From NCBI GenBank assembly GCA_036001245.1, contig DASYUL010000133.1, positions 3,756-67,755 on the forward strand: DNA of 64,000 bases. The letters are read 5' to 3'. The notes under the pieces were generated by a model. The model was not told the origin of the DNA and did no database searches. It worked only from the letters and a program-made list of their open reading frames with translations. The DNA is from Gp7-AA6 sp036001245 (GTDB taxonomy: Bacteria > Acidobacteriota > Thermoanaerobaculia > UBA5066 > Gp7-AA6). Positions 1-8,900 of the stretch are shown here, in pieces. The position numbers and the translations under genes are program-made. Every line of letters starts with the position of its first letter. Position 1 is the stretch's first letter.

Positions 1-665
1 CCCTTCATACCGACGCGGTTCAGGCCGCCGGACGGGTGCCGATCGACGTCGGTGCGTGGGGCGTCGATCTCCTGTCACTCTCCGCGCACAAGATCCACGG
101 GCCCAAGGGAGCGGGGGCGCTCTACGTCCGGCGCGGGATCCCTCTCCAGCCCCACACGCCCGGCGGCGGCCAGGAGAGGAAGATCCGCGGCGGCACCGAG
201 AACACGAGCGGGATCGTCGGCTTCGGCGTCGCGGCGCGTCTCGCCCGCGAGCGGTTGCCACGCGAGCCGGGGGAGATCGTCCGCCGTCGCGACCGCCTCG
301 AGCGCGGCGTTCTCGAAACGATCCCGGGGACGACCGCCGTCGGTGCGGCGGCGCCGCGGCTTCCGAACACGAGCGCGATCCTGTTCGACGATCTCTCGGG
401 CGAAGCGCTCCTGTTCCGGCTCGACCTCGAGGGCATCGCCGTTTCGGTCGGCAGCGCGTGCTCCAGCGGTACGCTCGCGCCGTCCCCCGCGATTCTCGCT
501 CTCGGCTTCCCGCGGGAGAAAGCGAAAGGCGTCGTCCGGTTCTCGCTCTCGCGTCTGACGACCGACGAGGAGATCGACCGCGTCCTCGAGGTTCTGCCGC
601 GCCTCGTCGCCGAGGCCCGCGCGGCGCGATCGCGCGGCTCCGTGCACGCGTCCGCGCCGGGCTAA
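1..665 (+). CDS. Cysteine desulfurase (NifS/IscS-type), C-terminal part
   Basis: The gene runs in from the left edge; the open frame begins at base 3. It is a fold-type I PLP enzyme that takes sulfur from cysteine as a protein persulfide. The visible part holds the PLP-lysine region (SAHKIHGPKG), the substrate-binding stretch GGGQERKIRGGTEN and the mobile loop with the catalytic cysteine (SVGSACSSGT). The C-terminus ends in a short Arg/Ala-rich tail. mnmA starts 17 bases downstream. An IscS-like enzyme normally supplies sulfur to MnmA, so the pair probably works in tRNA 2-thiouridine synthesis and perhaps Fe-S assembly. Without the N-terminus I cannot separate IscS, NifS and dedicated thiolation desulfurases. 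Confidence 0.93.
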   Translation, partial: LHTDAVQAAGRVPIDVGAWGVDLLSLSAHKIHGPKGAGALYVRRGIPLQPHTPGGGQERKIRGGTENTSGIVGFGVAARLARERLPREPGEIVRRRDRLERGVLETIPGTTAVGAAAPRLPNTSAILFDDLSGEALLFRLDLEGIAVSVGSACSSGTLAPSPAILALGFPREKAKGVVRFSLSRLTTDEEIDRVLEVLPRLVAEARAARSRGSVHASAPG

Positions 666-669
666 CGCG

Positions 670-675
670 TAGAAT
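670..675 (+). promoter_or_regulatory. Candidate -10 element for mnmA (TAGAAT)
   Basis: TAGAAT ends 7 bases before the mnmA ATG, so a transcript from it would start at or next to the start codon. No convincing -35 is visible. A GGAGG also directly abuts the ATG, too close for a normal ribosome binding site. See the leaderless finding. Confidence 0.4.
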
Positions 676-682
676 CCGGAGG

Positions 683-1774
683 ATGCGCGTCGCCGTCGCC
701 ATGTCCGGAGGGGTCGATTCCTCGGTCGCCGCTCTCCTTTTGAAGGAGGCCGGTCACGAGGTCGTCGGCCTGTCGATGCAGCTCTGGGACCACTCATCGG
801 ACTCCGGACGCACCGGCCGCTGCTGCACGCTCGACGATCTCTCCGACGCCCGCCGCGTCGCGTGGACGCTCGACATCCCGCACTACGTCGTCAACCTCGA
901 GGACGAGTTCAAGGACGACGTCGTGCGCCCGTTCGTCGCGTCGTACCTGGCGGGAGAGACCCCGATCCCTTGCTTAGCTTGCAACTCCAAGGTGAAGTTC
1001 GCGACCCTCTGGGACCGCGCGCGGGCGATGGGCTGCGACGCCGTGGCCACCGGGCACTACGCACGGGTCGAGACGGATCCGGCATCCGGCCGCCCCGTGC
1101 TGATGAAAGGGATCGACCCCGACAAGGACCAGTCCTACTTCCTCTACGACCTCACCGCGGAGCAGCTCGCCGCCGCGCGGTTTCCGGTCGGCGCGCTGAC
1201 GAAGGTGGAAGTTCGCGCCCACGCGCGGCGCGCGAACCTCGCGACCGCGGAGAAGGAGGAGAGCCAGGAGATCTGCTTCGTCCCGGCGGGCACGCGGCCG
1301 GGAGAGTTCGTGGAAGCGAGCGCGCCGGCCCTCGGGCTGCCGCTGCCGACGGTCCCCGGCGTCGTGGAGAACGCGAGAGGCGAGCGGCTGGGCGAACACG
1401 ACGGCCACTTTCGCTTCACCGTGGGTCAGCGCCGCGGGCTCGGCGTCTCCGCGCCGGAGCGCCTCTACGTGATCTCGATCGATCCCGCCGCGAACCGCGT
1501 CGTCGTCGGCAGCGCGGCCGAGATCGACTCCCGCGAAGCGGAAGTGACCGATCTGTCCTTCCCGTCCGGAGAGCGGCCGATCCACGCGTTTCGAGCGGAC
1601 GTCCGCGTCCGACATCGGGCTGCGGAGGTCCCGGCCACCGTTGCTCCCCGCGCCGACGGGACCGCCCGCGTCGTCTTCGATCGCCCCGTGCGGGCCGTGG
1701 CTCCCGGGCAGTCCTGCGTCTTCTATCGGGGAGACGTGGTGCTCGGCGGCGGCGTCCTCCGCCGGTTCCCGTAA
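683..1774 (+). CDS. mnmA: tRNA-specific 2-thiouridylase MnmA
   Basis: This 363-residue protein thiolates U34 of tRNA-Lys, -Glu and -Gln. It activates the uridine with ATP and transfers persulfide sulfur. The N-terminal PP-loop SGGVDSS lies at residues 8-14. The two catalytic cysteines are C100 in PCLACNSKVKF and C198 in QEICFVPAG. The stretch GIDPDKDQSYFLY and the C-terminal beta-barrel are also typical. Length fits the family (about 360-380). The ATG at 683 gives the standard N-terminus MRVAVAMSGG. The gene follows a cysteine desulfurase, its expected sulfur donor. Confidence 0.97.
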   Translation: MRVAVAMSGGVDSSVAALLLKEAGHEVVGLSMQLWDHSSDSGRTGRCCTLDDLSDARRVAWTLDIPHYVVNLEDEFKDDVVRPFVASYLAGETPIPCLACNSKVKFATLWDRARAMGCDAVATGHYARVETDPASGRPVLMKGIDPDKDQSYFLYDLTAEQLAAARFPVGALTKVEVRAHARRANLATAEKEESQEICFVPAGTRPGEFVEASAPALGLPLPTVPGVVENARGERLGEHDGHFRFTVGQRRGLGVSAPERLYVISIDPAANRVVVGSAAEIDSREAEVTDLSFPSGERPIHAFRADVRVRHRAAEVPATVAPRADGTARVVFDRPVRAVAPGQSCVFYRGDVVLGGGVLRRFP

Positions 1775-1825
1775 ATTCACATTAGCGCCGCGCGTTTGCA
1801 GCAGTCGATCCGGCAGAGTGCGATC

Positions 1826-2710
1826 GTGTTCCGCGCATCGTTCGCACTCGCGGTGGCGCTCGGCGCGGGAGCGCAGCCCATTGCTCCGTCCGCGGCGGCC
1901 ACGTCGCCGAATCCCGTCCTCGCTGCCGCCGACGACGCCTGGGCGCGCCGGGACGAGAGACGAACGGGCGCACGCGCAGACCGGCGGCAAATCTCCGAAG
2001 CGGTCTCGCGTTACGAGGACGCGGCGGAGCTCCCCGACGCGGTCGAGCCGCGCTGGAAGCTCGCCAGAGCTCTCTTCTTCGAGGCGAGGTTCACCGGCCG
2101 CGATCGCGACTCGCAGCGGGCGCTGCTCGCGAAGGCGCGCGATGCGGGCGAGGAGGCGATCGCGATCCTGCGCCGGCGGGCGGAGGCGGCCGGACGCGCG
2201 GTCCCGACGGAACCGCGAAAGGTCGCCGTCGCGCTCGCCGCCGAGCGCGATGCCGCGCCGACGTATTTCTGGACGGCGGTCGCATGGGGTGAGTGGGGAC
2301 TCGTCGCTCCCCGGATCACGGCCGCGAAGAAAGGCGCCGCGACGAAGGTGCGGGACTACGCGTCGACCGTGATCGCGCTCGACGCCGGATTCGAGGAGGG
2401 CGGCGGCTATCGCATCCTCGGACGGCTCCACCACCGGGCGCCGCGGATTCCCGGCCTGACCGGCTGGGTTTCGCGGGCCGAAGGGATCCGAAACCTCCGG
2501 CTCGCCGTGAAGACGGCCCCGCGCAACTTCGTCAACCGCCACTTTCTGGCGGAGGCGCTCGGCGACGGCGGCCTCGACGCGAAAAGCGAAGCGATCCGGA
2601 TCGAAAAAGAGCTCGTCGCGGACGCTCCGTCGCCGGGTCACCTCGTGGAAGACCTCGCGATCCAGGAGGAGGCGAAAAGGGATCTGGCCGCCTGGACCCG
2701 GAAGTCGTGA
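1826..2710 (+). CDS. Exported TatT-like helical repeat protein
   Basis: About 294 residues. The start is uncertain. GTG at 1826 places a hydrophobic signal peptide at the N-terminus (VFRASFALAVALGAGA); an in-frame TTG at 1796 would add ten residues. The body is alpha-helical. The stretch around AAPTYFWTAVAWGEWGL and the later ALDAGFEEGGGYRILGRLHH resemble the TRAP-transporter-associated TatT family of TPR-like periplasmic proteins. No TRAP transporter genes lie nearby, so a transport role is not supported by context. The gene stands alone between mnmA and the convergent folK. Confidence 0.6.
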   Translation: MFRASFALAVALGAGAQPIAPSAAATSPNPVLAAADDAWARRDERRTGARADRRQISEAVSRYEDAAELPDAVEPRWKLARALFFEARFTGRDRDSQRALLAKARDAGEEAIAILRRRAEAAGRAVPTEPRKVAVALAAERDAAPTYFWTAVAWGEWGLVAPRITAAKKGAATKVRDYASTVIALDAGFEEGGGYRILGRLHHRAPRIPGLTGWVSRAEGIRNLRLAVKTAPRNFVNRHFLAEALGDGGLDAKSEAIRIEKELVADAPSPGHLVEDLAIQEEAKRDLAAWTRKS

Positions 2711-2720
2711 ACCGGAACGC

Positions 2721-2752
2721 CGCGGGGACAGGTCCCGCGGGCCTGCACCCGC
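2721..2752 (+). repeat. 32-bp GC-rich dispersed repeat, copy 1
   Basis: This 32-bp segment matches the reverse complement of 29668-29699 with only two mismatches. It is imperfectly palindromic (GGGACAGGTCCCGC core) and lies between two convergent genes. It looks like a REP-type extragenic palindrome. Confidence 0.7.
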
Positions 2753-2761
2753 CGCAGTTCA

Positions 2762-2824
2762 GAAAACGGGAAACGAACCGGGGGACTTCTCTAACCTTTT
2801 CCGTTTTTCGTTTTCTGTTTCCCG
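2762..2824. repeat. Degenerate heptamer arrays in inverted orientation
   Basis: Two short arrays of 7-bp units face each other: GAAAACG GGAAACG at 2762-2775 and TTTTCCG TTTTTCG TTTTCTG TTTCCCG at 2797-2824. The second contributes the lysine-rich C-terminal residues and stop region of the minus-strand folK. The arms can partly pair and might end both convergent transcripts. Confidence 0.7.
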
Positions 2825-3420
2825 ACTCTCCTCGCCCTCGGCGATTTGGGCAGTGCCGCCAGGAGTTCCACAACGGAGCGTCCGGTTCGAGGGTCTGTCC
2901 AGTCCGGGTTGATCTCCGCGAGCGGCGCCAGCGCGAACCGCCGGCCGTTCAGCCGCGGATGCGGGAGAACCGGATCGCGCGTATCGCGGACCCGTCCCCC
3001 GAAGTCGAGGACGTCGACGTCGATCTCCCGTGGACCGTTCGCGAAGCTCGGTGTGCGTCCCACGCGGCGCTCCACCTCGCGCGCGGCGGCGAGGAGCCTC
3101 CGGGCGGACCCGGTCCACTCGACCTCGACGACCGCGTTCCAGAAATCGGGCTGATCGCGAAAGCCGACGGGCTCGGTTCGATAGAACGAAGAAACTTTTT
3201 TGATCGGCGCGAGCCGGGCGATTTCGGACAGTGCGCTCTCGAGGTAGGCGCGCCGGTCTCCGAGGTTCGAGCCGAGACCGAGGTACGCGAGAGTCGTGCG
3301 CTCCCGGGAATCAGAAGTCTTCTTCCGGCTCCACGCGGTCGCTCTCGACGATCTCCCCCTCGTCCTCGAGGTCCTCGTCGTCGTCGCGCTCTTCTTCTTC
3401 GACCGGCTCGGGCGCTTCAC
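2791..3420 (-). CDS. folK: HPPK, 6-hydroxymethyl-dihydropterin pyrophosphokinase
   Basis: FolK moves pyrophosphate from ATP to 6-hydroxymethyl-7,8-dihydropterin in folate synthesis. Diagnostic stretches are YLGLGSNLGDR, VSSFYRTEPVGF, QPDFWNAVVEVE, GPREIDVDVLDFG and LPHPRLNGRRFALAPL, covering the full family. The start is a problem. Homology begins near 3300, just after the stop of the upstream minus-strand gene (3311), but no in-frame ATG, GTG or TTG lies there. The nearest in-frame start is GTG at 3420, which would add an unrelated basic stretch overlapping that gene by 110 bases. A GGGAG lies just before an ACG codon near 3303. The C-terminus (GKQKTKNGKG) is encoded by heptamer repeat DNA. 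Confidence 0.9.
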   Translation of the reverse strand: MKRPSRSKKKSATTTRTSRTRGRSSRATAWSRKKTSDSRERTTLAYLGLGSNLGDRRAYLESALSEIARLAPIKKVSSFYRTEPVGFRDQPDFWNAVVEVEWTGSARRLLAAAREVERRVGRTPSFANGPREIDVDVLDFGGRVRDTRDPVLPHPRLNGRRFALAPLAEINPDWTDPRTGRSVVELLAALPKSPRARRVGKQKTKNGKG

Positions 3421-3625
3421 CGAACTCGTCGGGGTTTCCTTCCGGCGGCGGCTCCATGATGACCGCCACACGCCGCGGCGGCCGCGGAGCCGCGACCGGC
3501 GCGTCCTCGGACTTCGCGTTCTTCTGGTTCGCGCCGCATTTCGGACAGATCGCCTCCGGGCGTCCGAGGTTGTAGAACTTCGTCCCGCAGCTGTAGCACT
3601 CGAATTTTTTTCCGAGATCCGGCAT
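3311..3625 (-). CDS. FYDLN/TIGR02300-type zinc-ribbon protein
   Basis: A 104-residue cytoplasmic protein with an N-terminal zinc ribbon: CYSC at residues 10-13 and CPKC at 27-30, in the context MPDLGKKFECYSCGTKFYNL. This matches the small FYDLN-acid family, whose function is unknown. The remainder is proline-rich and then very acidic (EEEERDDDEDLEDEGE). The ATG at 3625 has an upstream GGAGAG and gives exactly the family N-terminus. It lies directly upstream of folK on the same strand and probably shares its transcript. Confidence 0.85.
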   Translation of the reverse strand: MPDLGKKFECYSCGTKFYNLGRPEAICPKCGANQKNAKSEDAPVAAPRPPRRVAVIMEPPPEGNPDEFGEAPEPVEEEERDDDEDLEDEGEIVESDRVEPEEDF

Positions 3626-3714
3626 CACTCTCCGCTGACGCGGCCGAAACCTAGCACGCGACCCCCCAAAGGGCAACCGGCGCAATTCCCTGATAACACG
3701 GGGCAATTCGCATG

Positions 3715-3742
3715 TTGCGATTCGGGGGTTTCCCGGCAGAAT
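3715..3742 (+). promoter_or_regulatory. Candidate promoter for tgt
   Basis: TTGCGA (3715-3720), a 16-bp spacer and CAGAAT (3737-3742), ending 7 bases before the tgt GTG. The geometry predicts a leaderless mRNA. Confidence 0.5.
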
Positions 3743-3749
3743 CTCCGCC

Positions 3750-4856
3750 GTGCCCCCGTTCCGAGTTCTCTCCCGCGATCCCGCCTCCGCGGCGAGGCTC
3801 GGCTCGCTCACGACTGCGCACGCGGAGGTGGAGACGCCCTGCTTTCTTCCGGTCGGGACGCGCGGCGCCGTCAAGGGCGTCGAGTTCGACCGGCTCGAAG
3901 AGTGGGACTGCCGGGCGATCCTCTCGAACACGTATCACCTCATGGCGCGCCCGGGCCGCGAGGTGATCCGGCGGGCCGGGGGCCTCCACGCGTTTCTCGG
4001 GTGGAGGCGCGCGATCCTCACGGACTCGGGTGGCTTTCAGGTGATGAGCCTCTCGACTCGGCGCCGCCTGACCGAAGAGGGAGTCGAGTTCCGCAGCCCG
4101 GAGGATGGAACCCGTCACTTCCTGACGCCGGAGCTCGCCGTCGAGCTCCAGGCGGAGTTCGGTGTCGACATCGCGATGACGCTCGACGTGTGCCCTCCGT
4201 TCCCCGCCGAACGCAAAGAGGTCGAAGAGGCCTGCCGCCTGTCCGGAGCGTGGGCGGCGCGCGCGCGGGCGAAGTGGGCGGGCAAAGAGGGCGGCCTGCT
4301 CTTCGGGATCGTGCAGGGCGGCACGCACGAAGACTTGAGAAGGAGCGCGGCGGCGCCGATCCTCGACCTCGACTTCGACGGATACGCGATCGGAGGCGTC
4401 GCGGTCGGGGAGCCGAAGGACGCCATTCGCGAGATCACGGCGTTTACCGCGCCCCTGTTGCCGGAGGAGAAGCCCCGCGACCTCATGGGCGTCGGAACGC
4501 CCGCGGACCTTCTCGCGTCGGTTCGCGCGGGAGTGGATCTCTTCGACTGCGTGCTGCCGACGAGAAACGGCCGGATGGGTCACGCGTACACGCGGGGGGG
4601 CGTGGTCACGATCAAGCACGAGCGCTTCAAAGAGGACCTCTCCCCGCTCGATGCCGAATGCGGGTGTCCCGTGTGCCGCCGGCACACCCGCGCATACCTC
4701 CGTCACCTCTTCGTGCTCGGCGACTTCTCCGCGCCGATGCTCCTCTCGATCCACAACGTCTTCTTCTACCTGGAGTGGATGAGACGAATCCGGGAGGCGA
4801 TTCGCGGCGGAGAGCTCGCCGGCGTGACGCCGCCGCCGGAGGGAAAGATCGCCTAA
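3750..4856 (+). CDS. tgt: tRNA-guanine transglycosylase (queuine/preQ1)
   Basis: TGT swaps guanine-34 of GUN-anticodon tRNAs for preQ1, the first tRNA-level step of queuosine synthesis. Visible are DSGGFQ (from D92), the substrate-pocket stretch GIVQGG, the nucleophile D266 in LFDCVLPTRNGR, and the zinc site C304, C306, C309 and H335. The 368-residue length is typical. One oddity is MTLDVCPP at residues 143-150, where bacterial enzymes usually read DEC, so glutamate is replaced by valine. The GTG start at 3750 follows a promoter by 7 bases. No other queuosine genes are in the window. Confidence 0.97.
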   Translation: MPPFRVLSRDPASAARLGSLTTAHAEVETPCFLPVGTRGAVKGVEFDRLEEWDCRAILSNTYHLMARPGREVIRRAGGLHAFLGWRRAILTDSGGFQVMSLSTRRRLTEEGVEFRSPEDGTRHFLTPELAVELQAEFGVDIAMTLDVCPPFPAERKEVEEACRLSGAWAARARAKWAGKEGGLLFGIVQGGTHEDLRRSAAAPILDLDFDGYAIGGVAVGEPKDAIREITAFTAPLLPEEKPRDLMGVGTPADLLASVRAGVDLFDCVLPTRNGRMGHAYTRGGVVTIKHERFKEDLSPLDAECGCPVCRRHTRAYLRHLFVLGDFSAPMLLSIHNVFFYLEWMRRIREAIRGGELAGVTPPPEGKIA

Positions 4857-5545
4857 ACGCGAACGAGGATCTCGTCCTCCGCCTTTCTGCGGATGTCGGG
4901 CACCGTCGCGCCGGGGGCCGGATAACCGACCGGAATCAGCAGAAACGGTTTCTCGTGCGGCGGGCGGCCGAGGATCCGGTTCAGGAATCCCATCGGCGAA
5001 GGGGTGTGCGTCAGAGTCGCCAGCCCCGAAAGGTGGAGCGCGACGAGCAGAAAGCCGCACGCGATCCCCACCGACTCCGACGCGTAGTAGTTCTTTCGCT
5101 TGATCGACGTGCCGTCGTCGATCCCACCCTCGAGCGGCGCCGGCTCGAAGTCCATCTTGAAGACGGCGATCAGGTACGCCGCCGATTCGAGGAAGGGCTT
5201 GTGCCAGTCGGTGCCGAGCGGAGCCAACGCTTCGAGCCACTCCTCCGGCATCCTCCTCTCGTAGCTGTCCTTCTCTTCCGCCTCGGCGGCGATGCGGATC
5301 TCGCGCTTGATCGCGGGATCGGAGATCACGACGAAGCGCCACGGCTGCCGGTTCGCTCCCGAGGGCGCCGTTGCCGCCGCGCGGATCGCGTTGCGCACGA
5401 GCTCCCACGGGACCGGTTCGTCGGAAAAGTTACGCACGGTGCGCCGTCTCGCGATCCGCGAAAGGAAGTGGGCGGACCGGCGGCGCTCTTCGTCTTCCGT
5501 GAGACGTTCGAAGTCGAGGGGCAGGAACCGGGGAGGTTCACGCAT
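4853..5545 (-). CDS. Nitroreductase-fold flavoprotein, iodotyrosine-deiodinase-like
   Basis: A 230-residue FMN enzyme. The flavin-binding stretches are RRRTVRNFSDEPVP (33-46) and TAPSGANRQPW (59-69). The rest follows the iodotyrosine deiodinase pattern: EAEEKDSYERRM then WHKPFLESAAYLIAVF, later SVGIACGFLLVALH, LATLTHTPSP and PVGYPA. Residues E91, Y95 and K116 align by pattern with the zwitterion-binding lid residues of that family, which distinguishes it from general nitroreductases. It may reductively dehalogenate or otherwise reduce an aromatic amino acid; the substrate is unproven. Its stop overlaps the tgt stop tail-to-tail, and it is divergent from the dipeptidase with a 25-bp gap. Confidence 0.85.
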   Translation of the reverse strand: MREPPRFLPLDFERLTEDEERRRSAHFLSRIARRRTVRNFSDEPVPWELVRNAIRAAATAPSGANRQPWRFVVISDPAIKREIRIAAEAEEKDSYERRMPEEWLEALAPLGTDWHKPFLESAAYLIAVFKMDFEPAPLEGGIDDGTSIKRKNYYASESVGIACGFLLVALHLSGLATLTHTPSPMGFLNRILGRPPHEKPFLLIPVGYPAPGATVPDIRRKAEDEILVRV

Positions 5546-5570
5546 GAGCTCGATGGTAGCCTCACGCGCC

Positions 5571-6839
5571 ATGAAAAGAACGTTGTTGGTCGCGCTCGTT
5601 CTTCTCGCGATCGGCGCGACCCCGCGCGCGGATCGGTCCGACGATCTTCGTGCCCGCGCGATCCGGCTGCACAGGAGCGCCATCGTCATCGACACGCACG
5701 AAGACGTCCCCTACTGGCTCGAAGAGAAGGGTTGGGCGGACATCGGCCAGCGGCTCACGACGGGCCACGTCGACATTCCGCGCCTGAAGGAAGGCGGCGT
5801 CACGGGCCCCTTCTTCGCCGCGTACGTGCCGGCGGCCTTCGCGGACGCCGGCGGCTCCGCGAAGAAGGCTCTCGAAGAGATCGCTCTCGTTCACCAGCTG
5901 GTCGCGGACCATCCCGCCGATCTCGTATTTGCGGACTCGCCCGCCGGCGTGCGCGACGCGAAACGGAAGGGAAAGATCGGAGTTCTCATCGGGATCGAGG
6001 GAGGCCACGCAATCGAGGACTCGCTCGGCGCGCTCGCGGCCTTCCACCGGCTCGGCGTCCGCTACATGACTCTGACCCACACGAACACGAACCACTGGGC
6101 GGACTCCTCCGGCTCCTTCTGGAGCCCGGACTTCGACCCGAAGAAATACGCGGTCCACGGCGGCCTGACCGATTTCGGACGCGAGGTCGTCCTCGAGATG
6201 AACCGCCTCGGCATGCTGGTCGACGTGTCCCACGTCTCCGACGAGACCATCGCCGACGTGCTCGAGACGTCTCGTGCGCCCGTCTTTGCGTCGCACTCTT
6301 CCTGCCGGGCGCTCTCGAACATCCCGCGGAACCTGACCGACGACCAGATCCGCTCGATCGCCGCGACGGGCGGCGTCGTGATGGTCAACATCGGCTCGAT
6401 CTTCCTCGACCAGAAGGTCGTCGACGACTTCCTCGCGAAGCGGGCGGCGCTCGCGCCGACGTTCGCGGAGATCGCGGAGAAATACAAGGACGACCCGAAA
6501 AAGCGCGCCGGCGAAATCTCCAAAGTGATGGACGGCATCCGGACGTCGCGGGCATCGTGGCGGGCGGTCGTCGACCACATCGAGCGGATCTTGAAAATCG
6601 GAGGGACGCACGCCGCCGGTCTCGGCACCGATTTCGACGGGATCGAGGACCCTCCCGAGGGCCTCGAGGACGTTTCGAAGCTCCCGGTGCTGACCGAGGA
6701 GCTCCTGCGGCGCGGCCACTCCGAGGAAGAGGTCCGGGGAGTGCTCGGGGAGAATTTCCTGCGGTTCTGGGGAAGAGCCAATGCCGCTCGAGAGAACGTT
6801 CCGCCACGCAAGGAGCCGATGCCGTTCTCGAAGCCATGA
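5571..6839 (+). CDS. Secreted membrane dipeptidase (M19, renal dipeptidase family)
   Basis: A 422-residue zinc hydrolase that cleaves dipeptides, including D-residue-containing ones. A signal peptide (MKRTLLVALVLLAIGATPRA) sends it to the envelope. Metal and catalytic motifs are in order: DTHEDVPY (H43, D45), IEGGHAIE, LTHTNTNHWADS, LVDVSHVSD and ASHSSCRAL, then GLGTDFDGIE near the C-terminus. The ATG at 5571 gives the clean signal peptide; the open frame extends further upstream but overlaps the divergent flavoprotein. A TAGCCT ends 8 bases before the start. The substrate could be cell-wall or imported dipeptides. Confidence 0.92.
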   Translation: MKRTLLVALVLLAIGATPRADRSDDLRARAIRLHRSAIVIDTHEDVPYWLEEKGWADIGQRLTTGHVDIPRLKEGGVTGPFFAAYVPAAFADAGGSAKKALEEIALVHQLVADHPADLVFADSPAGVRDAKRKGKIGVLIGIEGGHAIEDSLGALAAFHRLGVRYMTLTHTNTNHWADSSGSFWSPDFDPKKYAVHGGLTDFGREVVLEMNRLGMLVDVSHVSDETIADVLETSRAPVFASHSSCRALSNIPRNLTDDQIRSIAATGGVVMVNIGSIFLDQKVVDDFLAKRAALAPTFAEIAEKYKDDPKKRAGEISKVMDGIRTSRASWRAVVDHIERILKIGGTHAAGLGTDFDGIEDPPEGLEDVSKLPVLTEELLRRGHSEEEVRGVLGENFLRFWGRANAARENVPPRKEPMPFSKP

Positions 6840-6860
6840 GACAGTCCCGGCCCCGTCCGA

Positions 6861-6866
6861 TATGAT
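6861..6866 (+). promoter_or_regulatory. Candidate -10 element for yajC (TATGAT)
   Basis: TATGAT ends 9 bases before the yajC ATG. No SD sequence lies between. It fits the short-leader pattern seen at several operon heads. Confidence 0.35.
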
Positions 6867-6875
6867 CCGCCGGCG

Positions 6876-7226
6876 ATGATCACCAACGCGTTGGATCGAC
6901 TTCAGTCGGCCCCTCAGCCGGGCCCGGGAGGCGGGCTCATCCAGTTCCTCCCGATGATCTTCATCTTCGTCATCTTTTACTTCCTGCTGATCGCGCCGAT
7001 GCGCAAGCGCCAGAAGCGCCAGCAGGCGATGCTCACGCAGCTGAAAAAGGGCGACGAGGTCGTCACGAGCGGCGGGATCTTCGGGCGGATCTCGGCCTTC
7101 GACGAGACGCACGGCGCTGTCATCCTGCAGATCGGGGACAACGTGAAGGTGAAAGTCCTGCGCAGCGCGATCTCCGGGCCCGCCTCCGAGCCGGAGGCCG
7201 CCACTCCGACCGCCCCGGGCAGCTGA
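6876..7226 (+). CDS. yajC: Preprotein translocase subunit YajC
   Basis: A 116-residue single-pass inner-membrane protein that associates with SecDF-YidC. One hydrophobic helix (FLPMIFIFVIFYFLLIAP) is followed by the basic MRKRQKRQQ and the conserved cytoplasmic part LKKGDEVVTSGGIFGRI. The C-terminus is a short Pro/Ala/Glu tail. The order yajC-secD-secF is the usual operon, often downstream of tgt as here, although an inserted flavoprotein and dipeptidase separate them in this genome. Confidence 0.96.
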   Translation: MITNALDRLQSAPQPGPGGGLIQFLPMIFIFVIFYFLLIAPMRKRQKRQQAMLTQLKKGDEVVTSGGIFGRISAFDETHGAVILQIGDNVKVKVLRSAISGPASEPEAATPTAPGS

Positions 7227-7279
7227 CAGTTCCGACTTCTTCCGTTACACTTCACGGTTCTTTTTTCGGGAGGCACGTT

Positions 7280-8890
<1,611 letters not shown>

Positions 8891-8900
8891 AAGCACGCGC

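Noticed and set aside
2762..2824. Heptamer arrays as a possible CRISPR or phage attachment site
   Set aside because: Units are 7 bp, contiguous and degenerate; there are no spacers and no integrase or cas genes.
3296..6865. A 1189-codon plus-strand open frame
   Set aside because: It crosses tgt and the divergent flavoprotein/dipeptidase region in a wrong frame, with Arg/Gly/Pro-rich nonsense composition.
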